Shown here: positions 24,865-35,713 of the stretch, piece after piece
Position numbering within the stretch: the stretch's first letter is position 1
Layout of the letters: every line of letters begins with the position of its first letter
From: Dasypus novemcinctus
Lineage: Eukaryota; Chordata; Mammalia; Cingulata; Dasypodidae
Reading direction: 5' to 3'
Assembly (NCBI RefSeq): GCF_030445035.2
Contig: NC_080699.1
Span: 1-64,000 of the forward strand
DNA length: 64,000 bases
The notes under the pieces: generated by a model
Databases searched by the model: none
The model's input: the letters and a program-made list of their open reading frames with translations, nothing else
Told to the model about the DNA's origin: nothing
Position numbers and translations under genes: made by a program

Positions 24865-26069
24865 AAACTCAGCATGTAAATGCAATCCTTCCCCCCAGCG
24901 TGGGACATGACACCCGGGGATGAGCCTCCCTGGCAACGAGGGACCACTATCAACTACCAACTGATGATGCAACTGGAAAATGACCTTATACGGAAGGTTC
25001 AATGCGGATCAGCAGAATATCCATGTCTACATAAAATACCATGACTTTAAAATGCTGTTTGACCTAAAGTAAGGGGGAAATGGAAAGGAGAAATGAGTTT
25101 ATATGGCTACGAGTTTCTAAAAAAGAGTCTGGAGGCTGGCAGAAGGTTTGCCCTCATGCACAACTGAGCAGAGTCAGAGAGACAGATAAAGCAGATACAA
25201 CCCCCAGATATTGGTTCCTTTGAGGGCTAAAGAGACCCATGGGAGTTATGGTCATGGCCGATGGGGTTAACTACCAGGGCAGATGGCCCCTCTTTGGAAA
25301 TGGTGTTTATGTGTGATGAATCTGGACTCAGATGGGATCTCCCTTCATAAGACTTTCATGCTAATGTGCTGGAGGTGCAGTTAATGTTGGGGTTTAAGAT
25401 ATATTTAGGGGATTTGAATCTCTGGACTGACAATGTGATAGCCAGATCCTGAGCCTCAACAGACTCCAGCACCTACAATCTGATTTATTGGACTTACCAC
25501 ACTCAGCTAAGATGGAGGTGAAGAAGGACAACCACCACACCATGGAGCCTAGAGTGATTACAACTGAAAATGGGAGGATTGCATCCAGCATCCAGGTGGA
25601 ATCTGAGCCTCCTCTTGACATAAAGGTGCAATGGACACACCCAATCCAGTGTCCACATAGAAGAGGTGGCATTGGATTGGGAAAAGTGGACATAATGGAC
25701 AAAGGGTATGGGGAAAGGCAGGAAGAGATGAGAGGTGGAGGCGTCTTCGGGACATGGAGCTGCCCTGGATGGTGCTTCAGAGGTAATCACCGGACATTGT
25801 AAATCCTCACAGGGCCTACATGATGGAATAAAGGAGAGTATGGGCCATGATGTGAACCAATGTATATGAGGTGCAGAGGTGCCCAAAGATGTACTTACCA
25901 AATCCAATGGATGTGTCATGATGATGGGAACGAGTGTTGTTGGGGGGGGGGGGAGAGGGGGGGTGGGGGGGTGGGGGTGAATGGGACCTCACATATATAT
26001 TTTTAATGTAATATTATTACAAAGTCAATAAAAAATAAAAAAATTAAAAAAAAAAAAAAAAAGAAGAAT
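24865..26069 (+). mobile_element. 5'-truncated LINE-1 (3'UTR only) inserted in the MDH1 retrocopy
   Basis: A 1.2-kb insertion is flanked by a perfect 14-bp target duplication 'aaaagaaggcagct' (24,851-24,864 and 26,070-26,083) and ends in a poly(A) tail (about 26,030-26,062). It matches the 3'UTR of the full-length L1 at 45.66-46.88 kb through the words 'cttccccccag', 'gatgagcctccctggca', 'tggaatctgagcctcc', and the G-rich tract near 25,940-25,980. It contains no ORF2. Confidence 0.95.
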
Positions 26070-26444
26070 AAAAGAAGGCAGCTGACTCAGGGAGGCTTCC
26101 TCATGACGGTGCAGCAACATGGTACTGCTGTCACCAAGGCTCTGGAACTCTCCATGCAATATCTGCTGCGAAAGTCATCTGTGAGCACCTTAGAGATACC
26201 TGGCTTGGAACCACAGAGGGGGTATTTGAGTCCATGGGCATTATCTCCGGTGGCAACTCCTATGGCATTCCTGATTATCTGCTCCAGGTGTTCACAATCG
26301 TGAGCAAGAATAAGACCTGGGAGTTTGCTGAGTCTCCCTATTAATGATTTTTCATGTGGGAAGATGGATCTTACTGCAGAGGAACTGGCAGAAGAAAAAG
26401 AAACTGCCTTTGAATTTCTTAACTCTGCCCAGCCAATCATTTTA

Positions 26445-26874
26445 TTTATTGTTTTAATACTTTATTTTTTAAAAAATACTTTAGATTACATAAATTTTAC
26501 ATAAAAAGTAGGAAATTCCCATATGTCCCACTCCCTAGCCCCCACACACTTTCCCACATTAGCAACATCCTTCATTAGTGTGGTACATTTGTTAAAATTG
26601 ATGAACACATATTGGATCACTGCCATTAAGCGTGGATAGTTTACAGTTTACACTCTGTCCCACACAATTTTGAAAGTTATGACAAAATATATAATGACCT
26701 GTATCCATCATTGCAATGTCATACAAGACAATTCCAATGTACCAAAAATGCCCCCATATTACACATATTACTCCTGTTTTTCCCTCAGCCTCCCCTCAGA
26801 ATCTCTGGTGGCAATGCCTCCACATCAATGATTAAAGTTCCTCCATTGCTAGAATAAGTTTATAGTAGAATAGA
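26445..26874 (-). mobile_element. LINE-1 3' fragment (alternative 3' end), minus
   Basis: A 430-bp insertion in the MDH1 3'UTR, with an 11-bp target duplication 'caatcatttta' at 26,434-26,444 and 26,875-26,885. On the minus strand it resembles the upstream part of the long L1 3'UTR (compare 58.92-59.27 kb) but ends in 'tttatgtaatctaaagta'-type sequence. It is thus a shorter L1 3' end. A related end lies at 57,215-57,344. Confidence 0.8.
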
Positions 26875-27020
26875 CAATCATTTTAATGTTACTAAATGCC
26901 CCAAAACAGAAAGATCTAAATGTCATCTTTGACTCTAGTAACAAATAATACTATACTTAAATTATTTGTAAAAAAAAAAAAAAAAAAGCACATTTGAAAG
27001 CTATGTGCTTTTTGATACAA

Positions 27021-27724
27021 ATGGAGACTTCAATCTCTGGTCTGTCTATGTGCCAACTGGTCTCTGAGCCTCAGCAGAGTTGCAGCTCCTACTCTCTGGT
27101 TTGTTGGGCCTACCCAGGTCAGCTAACAGGGAGGTGAAGATGGTCAACCGCCATACCAGGGAACCAAGAGTGCCTACAACTGCATGGAGGAGAAGCACAT
27201 CCATCAACCAGGAGATGCTCCCTTTTGATACAGAGGTGGAGTGGACATCACCATCAAAGGGTCCAGAGGATAGAGGAATAAAATATGGATTAGAGTGGAC
27301 TTACGGGTATTCTACTATAGAACTATTGTGACTAGTAATGGAAGAAACTGTAGCATTGATGTGGAGATAGTGGCCATGGGAGTTGCTGAAGGCAGGCAGA
27401 GGGAAGAAGAGAAGTGATGTGGGGACATTTTCAGGACTTGGAGTTGTCCTAAATGATAATGCAGGGACAGATGCTGGACATTATATATCCCACCGTAATC
27501 CCCTGAAAGTACTGGGGGAGAGTGTAAACTACAATGTAAACTCTAATCCATGCAGTACAGCAGTGTTCTAAGAAATATTCACCAAATGCAATGAATGTGC
27601 CACAATGATGAAAGAGGTTGTTGATGTGGGAGGAGTGGGGGGTGAGGGGGGTATATGGAAACCTCTTATATTTTTTTTGTGATCTATGTATCTTCAAAAA
27701 ATACAATTAAAAAATAAATAAAAT
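27021..27724 (+). mobile_element. 5'-truncated LINE-1 3'UTR tail
   Basis: Starts in the same 3'UTR block as 25,405 ('ttcaatctctgg', then 'gagcctcagcaga'), passes through the G-rich tract near 27,630-27,655 and ends in an A-rich tail. The tail is broken by the provirus. The 6-bp proviral duplication 'taaaat' lies in it at 27,719-27,724, and A-rich sequence continues at 35,714. Confidence 0.85.
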
Positions 27725-28158
27725 TGTCGGAGTCACGGACCCGAAGGGTATCGGGAATGAAAGATAAAGAGAGATTGGGATCAGGGAATCTGAGAGCATT
27801 GAAGCCTCAAGCTCATCAGACAAGTTCATTAATATCAGGGGCTTCTTTATATACCCCAAGCAATCGTGAGAACCAGCAACTATTCTAGCTAACTATTCCC
27901 ATTACCTCATTCTTGAAAACACAATGTACAGTGGATAAGACAGTAACTAAAGCTCAAGATGTTCTATTATGTTATTGAAACAAATATACTCATAAATCTT
28001 GTTGCCCAGGTTACTCATACTATCAAGTCTGGGTTCTGCTGGAATGTTATGTTTCCCTGAGAGATTAGCCACCTGCATGTATATCTCTAGGGACAGCATG
28101 ACCCAGTGGTCAGAAAGTAACTTGCTACTATGAAAACAACATGCCTTTGTTTCCCACA
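27725..28158 (-). repeat. 3' LTR of the class II provirus
   Basis: On the minus strand it starts TGTGGGAAAC directly after the polypurine tract and ends ...CTCCGACA, a TG...CA LTR. A TATA box, TATATAAAG, reads on the minus strand at about 27,845-27,853. Its partner is 35,281-35,713. Confidence 0.95.
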
Positions 28159-28176
28159 TTTCCCCCTTTTTGTTTT
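28159..28176 (-). promoter_or_regulatory. Polypurine tract of the provirus
   Basis: The minus strand reads a purine run of A5 G5 A3 type immediately before the LTR start TGTGGG. In a retrovirus this primes plus-strand DNA synthesis. It marks the exact LTR boundary. Confidence 0.88.
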
Positions 28177-28578
28177 AGTCAGGGTGACTGTGCCTGTCTT
28201 AGGTTGCCCTCCTCTGAGAGTCTTACCCATCATTAACTACCAGCCAAGCACTCTGACCATGGAGAACTATATCAGATTTTTTGCAAGTACCAAATTATTA
28301 GCTTATCCCATCGCATCAACATGGTGCAGTCTTCAGCATACCTCTTATCCCAGGCAAGCAACTACAATGAGCAACAAGACTAACACACAAAGTTCTATTC
28401 CTAATGCTGATAAAAATTGTTGAAAATTCCACCAATATACTGGATTAAACTTATTGAAATGAGAAATCAAATCATTAAAGATATCCTTATCTTCAGCTAC
28501 ATAAATCTGATTATGAGACATTTCTAATATTTTTTTGTAATTCTTCTATTTCTAATGACATATTACCTATATGACCTA

Positions 28579-30002
28579 TCAAATGATTTTTAATCTTTTC
28601 CAAATTAAACATAGAATTATTATAAGCAAGTGGAGTAATACAAAAGAGTTACTTTCATTCCAATCACATTTCAAACCCTTAAGTAGATTTAAGTTATATA
28701 CTTGATCTCTAAGATGTAAAACTGCTGATTCTAAATCATCAACTCTACTATTTAATTCTCCATCAATATATTCTTGACTATGCCATAAGTCACTAGCATT
28801 CTTATGCCAATCATGCATGTATTGTTGAGTCTGCACTGTCTCATGCAAGGTCACTGTAGCTGTAGTAGCAGCTGCAATGACACAAATCAGTCCTAATATG
28901 CCATCTATTATCAGTCCCACAAATCGCTTCGAGCATTTCAGGATTTCTTGAGCCATACAGAACAGCAGTTGACTCTGTTGGCAGGTGACGATTGCCAAAT
29001 TCGGTTCAGTCACTCTGGGATCCATACTCCCTGCCGCCTTCGAACCATTGTAATGAAATCTCCATTCTGTAAAATGTTCTCAGACAAACAAGTATGCAAG
29101 GCCCCACTTTTATAAAATAGAGCATTCTTGGTTATGGTTAATTTTCTGACCACAAACACATAAGGATGTCTTACACACAATTGAAAATGATGAATTTGAT
29201 CTAAATGCAGATATTGACCATTCTTACTATTATTCCCAATCCATTCTATAGTAGGAACTATTCCTAAAAAAAAAAACTTTCCACAAATTCTTCTGTTTAT
29301 GTATAGATGTAATGTTACACCATGGAGAAGGGATCCATTTCCCTTTATATTTCTAAACACTATTATTTTTGGTAAAAATCATTTTTTCATCCAAATCAAG
29401 GGATTCATGAAAAGGATATTGCATATTTCTAATTTGCTGTCCTTTACTATTTAGACCATACCAAATAAATCTGCCATTATATGGAAAGGGACTCCCCATT
29501 GGGGCACTCTCCCACACTATTCCATAGGAATCATTAAAAATGACAGATCATCTTCTTATATGGCACTCTTGCCATCCTTTTTTATCCCTACTGTCTTTTT
29601 GTGGACAATCATAAGTAGGATTTTTGGTTGTGATAAAATTGTAAGAGGGAAATAAAGTCACAATAGACTGAGTATTATTATTTTTAATATAATCATGGTC
29701 CGATTTTTAACATACATGCAGGAAGGATGGTTACCAATACATAAGGGTCAATAATCAAATAGTAATATGAGATTATAGATTCTTTGTCCTTCCTCATGGG
29801 GTTTAATTGGTAACCGATCATCAATTGGTCCAGGGAATATATGGGTCTTATTCAGATATATATGAAAGAATGGATCTTTCCAGGTTAACACTCTAAGTAA
29901 CGGAGGGTTAGGTATATAGGCTCAATAAGTGTAATTACTGGCAGCTTCCTCATTACTTATGATCACCATCATCAGAAGTTGTAGGAGACCCCACCTCTTC
30001 AT
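28579..30002 (-). pseudogene. env: Defective env of the provirus (SU and TM)
   Basis: Env frame beginning near a start codon at 30,002 (minus), followed by a hydrophobic, signal-like 'WGLLQLLMMVII'. The surface part (30.0-29.05 kb) is broken by many stops and shifts; one open piece is 29,360-29,010. The transmembrane part (29,025-28,579) is still open for 148 codons. It shows a hydrophobic, alanine/glycine-rich stretch resembling a fusion-peptide region ('LGLICVIAAATTATVTL'), a helical region and a C-terminal membrane anchor ('LLHLLIIILCLIW'). The expected role is receptor binding and membrane fusion. The interrupted SU makes a working envelope impossible. TM is the only preserved part. Confidence 0.82.
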
Positions 30003-30072
30003 TCTGAAGTTTAATCCTCTTCACAGGTAGCCAAATTTGTCCTCCATTTTCTGAAATTACAAGAGCATAGCC

Positions 30073-32200
30073 TCACCCCCATACTTTGATCCTGCCTTTT
30101 TTCCATTCATTGCTTAAAATATCTTTCCAGAATATTGGTTGGTCTTTATTTCTTGTGTCCACTGTAGATGTTTGACATTTTCTAAAGTGACATTCCACAG
30201 TTGTCAATGAATTATAAATATTAAGAAATTTTAAAGTAAATAAAGCTTTTGCCAATTGATCTTTTGGTGTTATAATACCATCATCTCCCCCTTTTTGTTT
30301 TAAAAGCATAGTTTTTAGGGTATGATGGCTGCGTTCAACTATGGCTTGACCTGTAGGATTATAAGGAATACCAGTAACATGCTCGATAGCATACGTAGAA
30401 CAAAAAGAAGTAAAAGACTTACTTATGTAAGAAGGACCATTATCAGTTTTAATTTTCAAGAGGCATCCCATTACAGCAAAAGCAGACCATAAATGGGAGC
30501 GAACATGATGAAAACGTTCACCACTTTGTGCAGTAGCCCACAAAAAATGAGAGTAAGTATCAGTGCAAACACGGACATATCGTAATTTACCAAATGATGG
30601 TATGTGAGCAACATCCATCTGCCACAGTTGATTAGTAATAAAAATATGAGCTGTTTCAATATAGCCTACAGTTAAACACACATATTCGGAGTCAGAGACA
30701 ATATTCAAGGGCTCTTGAAACGTTTGTAAAACCTTAATAATGGCTGAAAGCACCGTGCATTGAGCAGACGAATAAGGAGTCTGCCAAACCTGTTCTTTTT
30801 GAGAAGTAACGTATGCTGCTTTTCCATTACTATGACCATCAGTAAATACTGTACATGCATTTTCAATAGGAACAGTTCTCACAATTTTTGGTAAAATCCA
30901 AGTGGTTCTTTGTAAAAATGTTAACAGTTTGGAAGTAAGATAATGATTATCAATAATGCCTTGAAAATCACTAATAGCAATTTGCCATTGAGGATTAGTT
31001 ATATATAAATGTTGAATTTCTTCATGAGAAAGATTGCAAATAATTCTATCTGGATCAGACCCCTTTAACTGTAACAACCTCACATGGCCTTTTGCTAGTA
31101 TGGAAATCATTTTTTGGCGATATGTTTGCAATCTCTTTTGTTTATTATTAGGTAGAAAAATCCATTCCAATATACCTTCTTGCCAAAATAAAGCTGTAGG
31201 AGATTGAGGGGTTGAGAAAATAATTAAATCAACAGCTTTATCAGGGTCTATTTGTGTTAATTGCCCTTGAGAGATTCAATCCTCTATCAATGCGAATTCT
31301 TTTTTCAGCCTCTTTAGACAAGATTCTAGGGCTAGACAGATCGGAATCTCCTGTTAATGTTTGAAATAAATGAGTTAACATATAATTAGAGATTCCTAAT
31401 GTTGGTCAAATCCAATTAATATCTCCTAGCAATTTTTGGAAATCATTTAAAGTATTTAACTTGTCTTGGCATATTTGTACCTTTTGTGGTATAATACGTC
31501 CATTAGCTAATTTCATACCCAAATAACAATATGGTGCATTCCTTTGAATTTTTTCAGGGGCAATTTGCAAGCCATACTCAGGAAGAATTTGTTCAGCATA
31601 CTGAAATAACTGTTGCAGTTTGTCATTTGAAGCATGAGCAAACAATATATCATTCATATAATGAATAATCATTGCTTTTGGAAATTTTGCTCTTAATGCT
31701 TCTAAAGGTTGATGCACAAACAATTGACACATGGTAGGACTATTCATCATACCTTGCGGTAATACACACCATTGATATCTTTGCATAGGTGCCTAATTAT
31801 TAAGAGCAGGTACTGAAAAAGCAAAGTTTTCTTTATCAGCAGGATGCAAAGGAATCATGAAAAAGCATCCTTTAAATCAATAATAATTATGTGCCAATCT
31901 TTTGGAATCATGGATGGTTGTGGAGCCCCAGGTTGCAAAGGTCCCATAGAGCTCATGACCTTGTTGATAGCTCTTAGATCAGTTAACAGTCTCCAATTGC
32001 CTGATTTTTTTCTTAATAACAAACACAGAAGAATTCCATGAACTACTAGGAGGCTCAATATGTTTTTGCGTTAACTGTTCTGTTACAAGAATATGAAGGG
32101 CATTAAGTTTTTCAACTGTGAGGGGCCATTGATCAACCCATACAGGTGTATCTGTTAGTCAAATTATAGGTATTGGGCTGCCCTTTTGTTCAATGACCCC
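30073..32200 (-). pseudogene. pol: Defective pol of the provirus (RT, RNase H, integrase)
   Basis: The RT starts near 32,200. 32,058-31,855 holds the fingers ('[13 protein letters not shown]', '[10 protein letters not shown]') and 31,786-31,406 the palm ('LPQGMMNSPTMCQ', then YMND where YMDD is expected). After a stop and a frame change, 31,170-30,073 is open for 365 codons. It holds the RNase H start ('VFTDGHSNGKAAYV', 'SDSEYV') and the integrase core. The integrase triad is visible: Asp in 'WQMDVAHI', Asp in 'KTDNGP', and Glu 36 residues later in 'GQAIVE' (DD35E). The RNase H end and the zinc-binding N-terminus of integrase are missing by an apparently in-frame deletion after 'SDSEYV'. Stops between pieces make pol non-functional. 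Confidence 0.92.
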
Positions 32201-33260
32201 TATGGTAAATTTTCCTGCCCAGAATTTTGTTGACCTAAATGATACCCAAATCCTCTGTGATCTCCTTTTCTTCTAGTATTATATTGCATATCCATATATT
32301 AAAACTTTGCTTGTTCTGACAAAGTAGGAATGTGAATAAAAGCTCCCCAATGACCAAGCAAATCACATTCCCACAAGTTGATACCCACAACTGCTACATA
32401 AGGTTGTAAAGTAGATTTTTGTCCATCCAGACCTAAAACATCAAATATAGCAGTACTCTGGTATACATCATTCATTGTACATATGCCAGTAAGCACAGTG
32501 GGTACTTTCTGCAATGTCCAAGATTGAGGCCAATGTCACTTAGCAATAATAGATACATCAGCACCAGTATCTACTGGTCCAAAAAATACCTTCCCATTGA
32601 TGGTAATTGTTGTCTCTGGCCTGTCATCACCTACAAAAGTCTGCCAATAAATTCTTTCTCCTGTAGAACCAAATCTACCTTTTCTATTAAAGGGGAGGGT
32701 ACTTGGTTTATGATAAGGAAGCAATAGTAATTGAGCAATCCTTTGTCCAACATTAATTTGAACTTGACTCACTGCTTGTACCATTACTTTTATTTCTTCT
32801 TTAAAGTCACTATCAATAACACCAATTTGAACCAATAATCCCTTCATAGTCAGACTACTTCTTCCTAATATCAAACCAACAGTATCAGAGGGCAACGGTC
32901 CTTTTACTCCAGTAGATATAGTTTGCATACCCATTGCCGGTGTTATAAGCTTAGTTTCAGTAGATGGGAGATCTACTGCAGCACTGCCTCTTGTGGCAGC
33001 TTTTAATTCTGAAATTGGGATGCATGTAGCTGGCCATTGCTGACTGGATATTGTTTGGCCAGGCTCATATTGTTTGTCTGAGGGCCCTGAGCTAGGCCCA
33101 CAAAGTGGTTTCCTGACCCAATTGGAGTTCCATTTTTTTTGAAATTTAGACCTGCACTCATTGGCCCAATGATATCCTTTCCTACATACTGGACATATCT
33201 TAGATGGAGATTGCTGACTTCTATTCTGAGTGGGATGAGCCGGATAAGATTGACACTCTG
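32201..33260 (-). pseudogene. pro: Defective dUTPase-protease region of the provirus
   Basis: An open segment (33,282-32,536) begins in the second Gag zinc knuckle ('CPVCRKGYHWANEC'). It runs through a trimeric dUTPase-like domain ('GSAAVDLPS', 'MKGLLVQIGVIDSDF', 'GQRIAQLLLLP') into a retropepsin active site ('PVDTGADVSIIAK'). A stop codon at 32,538-32,536 cuts the protease just after the DTGA motif. Reading continues beyond it to about 32,299 ('INLWECDLLG'), followed by a G-patch-like stretch ('GFGYHLGQQN') at about 32,240. dUTPase upstream of protease is a betaretroviral arrangement. Confidence 0.92.
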
Positions 33261-34714
33261 ATAATGACCAAGCTTTCCACATTTAAAATAATTTCCTTTC
33301 TTTCTTTCCTCCTTTTTACTACCTTTAAAAGCTGTGGCCAAGACCGCCATCTGGTGGGTGGTGGAGCCAATATCCTGACAAGCTTTAACATAATCCTGGA
33401 TTGAACCTCCTGCTGCCTTTAAGGGTCGAATTCCCCTTTTACGTTCACTATTAGCCTGATCAAATGCAAGCGTTAACAAAATTAACTCTCTTGCTTCAGG
33501 TATCTCAATTGTTTTCATCAGAACGTCGGTTAATTGGGCTACAAATTCTACATAAGTTTCATTAACTCCCTGTATTATTTTAACAAAAGACTGCATTGGC
33601 CTTCCAGGAGCACAAATCCATTTCCAAGCAGCCAAACATGAATTGCGCACCTGGTTTATGGCCTGATCATCATAATGAAGCTGCTGTTGAATGCCAGACC
33701 ATTCACCAATACCTAATAACTGTTCAGCAGAAATAAGAACAGGAGGATTTTGCACAGCATTACGGCGCGCAACCATATTGGCTTCATCTGCCCAACAGGT
33801 TTTAAATTGTAAGAGTTCAGCTGGATTTAAAACTGTTCTAGTTAACATTTCCCAGTCCCATGGAATAAGGCAGTCAGTTTGAGCCAACCCTTGTACCAAA
33901 CCAAAAGCATAAGGGCTATTAGTTCCAAATTGTGCACACGCTTGTTTAAGTTCTTTCAAAATTTTAAATGGCAATGGTTCATGATGAGCATATATTCCTC
34001 CTTGGGGGTTATTGGCATCAGGGGGAATTTGTTGAATATTTACTGGGAATGCTTGTAATAATTGCATTGCCTCAGGATCCCCTTCTCGGGATCCTTGTAA
34101 TAAGCAATGCATCATTGGGGTTGTAGGAGCCAGATTGGGTATAAATATGCTTTTAATATATGGTTGGGTGTCAATGGCATCAGTAAATATCCCCGGGGCT
34201 ACAGGCATAGTAATCGCTGGAGCCATAGGTCAGCATTACATAAATTAGGATAAATGCCAGCTTTAGAAATATTCAATTTAGACATTTGTTTAGGTAGAAA
34301 AGGATTAGTTTCTTTTTCATTGGAAGGCTCATCCTCCTCCTTGTCCTCTATTTCCTCCCTGTCCTCACTCTGATGACCCACGTCACGGGGCTCCCTGGAA
34401 AAGATGGTCATTTCTTCCTCCTCCGTTTCAGACCGCAGAGGATCTAAGGCTGCTGCAGTCTGTTGCCCTAGCGTCCACACTGATAACGGTATGGTTTCTC
34501 CTTTTTTATATGCTCTACGTAGCGGCTTCATTATCTGTTTCTACTGTTTAAGATTTAAAAGATTTTTCCCTTGTGGCTGAAACCAGTAACAGTGTTTTTG
34601 TACTAGAGCAAAAAGTTCAAGTAAATCTGCTGTTTTTACTGAGACTCCAACAGTATTTAAAAGAGTTTTTAGTGCCTGTGAATATTCTTCCAGATGTCCT
34701 GGTTGATTACCCAT
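33003..34714 (-). pseudogene. gag: Defective gag of the provirus
   Basis: The start codon at 34,714 gives 'MGNQPG', a glycine-2 myristoylation-type matrix start. One in-frame stop (34,543-34,541) is followed by a further open stretch to 34,199 (acidic, 'EDKEEDEPSNEKE'). A frameshift near 34,200-34,226 leads to the long capsid frame (34,226-33,003), with 'YAFGLVQGLAQTDCLIPWDW', 'LLQFKTCWADEA' and 'GVNETYVEFVAQL' near the major homology region. The first zinc knuckle has Tyr for its first Cys ('YFKCGKLGH'), and a frameshift lies inside it near 33,260. The second knuckle continues in the pro frame. Gag builds the virion shell. This copy cannot make a full one. Confidence 0.92.
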
Positions 34715-34832
34715 ACCCTGATGCTAGCAGAAACAAAATTAAGATTCTTACCACTGTATTGTCAGACTCGAGTCACCTTTTGATGGATGCCTCAAACTTT
34801 CCAGATGGTTTTCAATCAATTTCCACGTTCTT

Positions 34833-35214
34833 TTTTTTTTTTTTTTTTTTTTAGATTTTATTTTTATTTATTTAATTCCCCTCCCCTCCCCCAGTTGTCT
34901 GTTTTCTGTGTCTTTTCGCTGCGTCTTGTTTCTTTGTCCGCTTTTGTTGTCGTCAGCGGCATGGCAAGTGTGGGTGGCACCATTCCTCGGCAGGCTGCTC
35001 CCTCCTTCGTGCTGGGCGGCTCTCCTTATGGGTGCACTCCTTGTGCGTGGGGCTCCCCTATGCAGGGGACACCCCTGCGTAGCACGGCACTCCTTGCACG
35101 CATCAGCACTGCGCATGGGCCAGCTCCACACGGGTCAAGGAGGCCCGGGGTTTGAACCGCGGACCTCCCATGTGGTAGACGGACGCCCTAACCACTGGGC
35201 CAAAGTCCGTTTCC
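34833..35214 (-). mobile_element. DAS-type SINE inside the provirus
   Basis: A poly(T) run and the reverse DAS body, with the tRNA-like head at about 35,140-35,214. A perfect 16-bp target duplication 'caatttccacgttctt' lies at 34,817-34,832 and 35,215-35,230. It splits the leader between primer site and gag, so this SINE jumped after the provirus integrated. Confidence 0.96.
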
Positions 35215-35260
35215 CAATTTCCACGTTCTTGATACTGCCATGGAAGAATCTCTGCTTCAG

Positions 35261-35278
35261 GCCCCATGTTGAGTGCCA
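35261..35278 (-). promoter_or_regulatory. Primer binding site, Lys-tRNA-like
   Basis: The minus strand reads TGGCACTCAACATGGGGC two bases inside the 5' LTR edge. It differs from a Lys(1,2)-tRNA-complementary site at three positions, all G-to-A or C-to-T changes. Its place right after the LTR fixes the element's orientation. Confidence 0.85.
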
Positions 35279-35280
35279 GA

Positions 35281-35713
35281 TGTCAGAGTTGTGGACCCGA
35301 AGGGTATCAGGAATGAAAGATAAAGAGAGATTGGGATCAGAGGATCTGAGAGCATTGAAGCCTCAAGCTCATCAGACAAGTTCATTAATATCAGGGGTTT
35401 CCTTATATACCCCAAGCAATCATGAGAACCAGCAACTATTCTAGCTAACTATTCCCATTACCTCATTCTTGAAAACACAGTACACAGTGGATAAGATAGT
35501 AACTAAAGCTCAAGATGTTCTATTATGTTATTGAAACAAATATACTCATAAATCTTTTTGCCCAGGTTACTCATACTATCAAGTCCGGGTTCTGCTAGAA
35601 TGTTATGTTTCCCTGAGAGATTAGCCACCTGCATGTATATCTCTAGGGACAGCGCGACCCAGTGGTCAGAAAGTAACTTGCTACTATAGAAACAACATGT
35701 CTTGTTTCCCACA
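35281..35713 (-). repeat. 5' LTR of the class II provirus
   Basis: Partner of 27,725-28,158, about 95% identical by eye. The TATA box reads TATATAAGG on the minus strand near 35,402-35,410. It ends ...TCTGACA next to the primer site. The differences from the 3' LTR are mainly transitions, several at CpG sites. Confidence 0.95.

Larger units (their letters stand above)
24258..26987 (+). pseudogene. MDH1: Processed pseudogene (retrocopy) of cytosolic malate dehydrogenase MDH1
   Basis: Intronless copy of MDH1 (NAD-dependent malate/oxaloacetate interconversion in the cytosol). The start codon is at 24,278. The N-terminus '[18 protein letters not shown]' resembles the Rossmann nucleotide-binding start of MDH1, but the GxxGQI glycine pattern is damaged. 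Recognisable parts follow: '[16 protein letters not shown]', '[19 protein letters not shown]', and after the first insertion '[16 protein letters not shown]'. The coding end is near 26,430. The 3'UTR continues to a poly(A) tract at 26,970-26,987. Frameshifts (first near 24,533), deletions and two L1 insertions (24,865-26,069 and 26,445-26,874) disable it. Intron absence plus the poly(A) tail shows retroposition. Confidence 0.92.
27725..35713 (-). mobile_element. Betaretrovirus-like (class II) endogenous provirus, near complete but defective
   Basis: A 7.99-kb provirus on the minus strand with two LTRs (433-434 bp) and a perfect 6-bp target duplication 'taaaat' (27,719-27,724 and 35,714-35,719). 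It has a Lys-tRNA-like primer site, a polypurine tract, and the gene order gag, dUTPase-protease, pol, env. A dUTPase fused ahead of protease, a G-patch-like end to pro and a 6-bp duplication all fit class II/betaretroviral elements. By eye the LTRs differ at about 22 positions plus one indel (~5%), implying a post-speciation, fairly recent but not current insertion. Every gene carries stops, frameshifts or deletions. A DAS SINE (34,833-35,214) lies in the leader. Confidence 0.95.
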
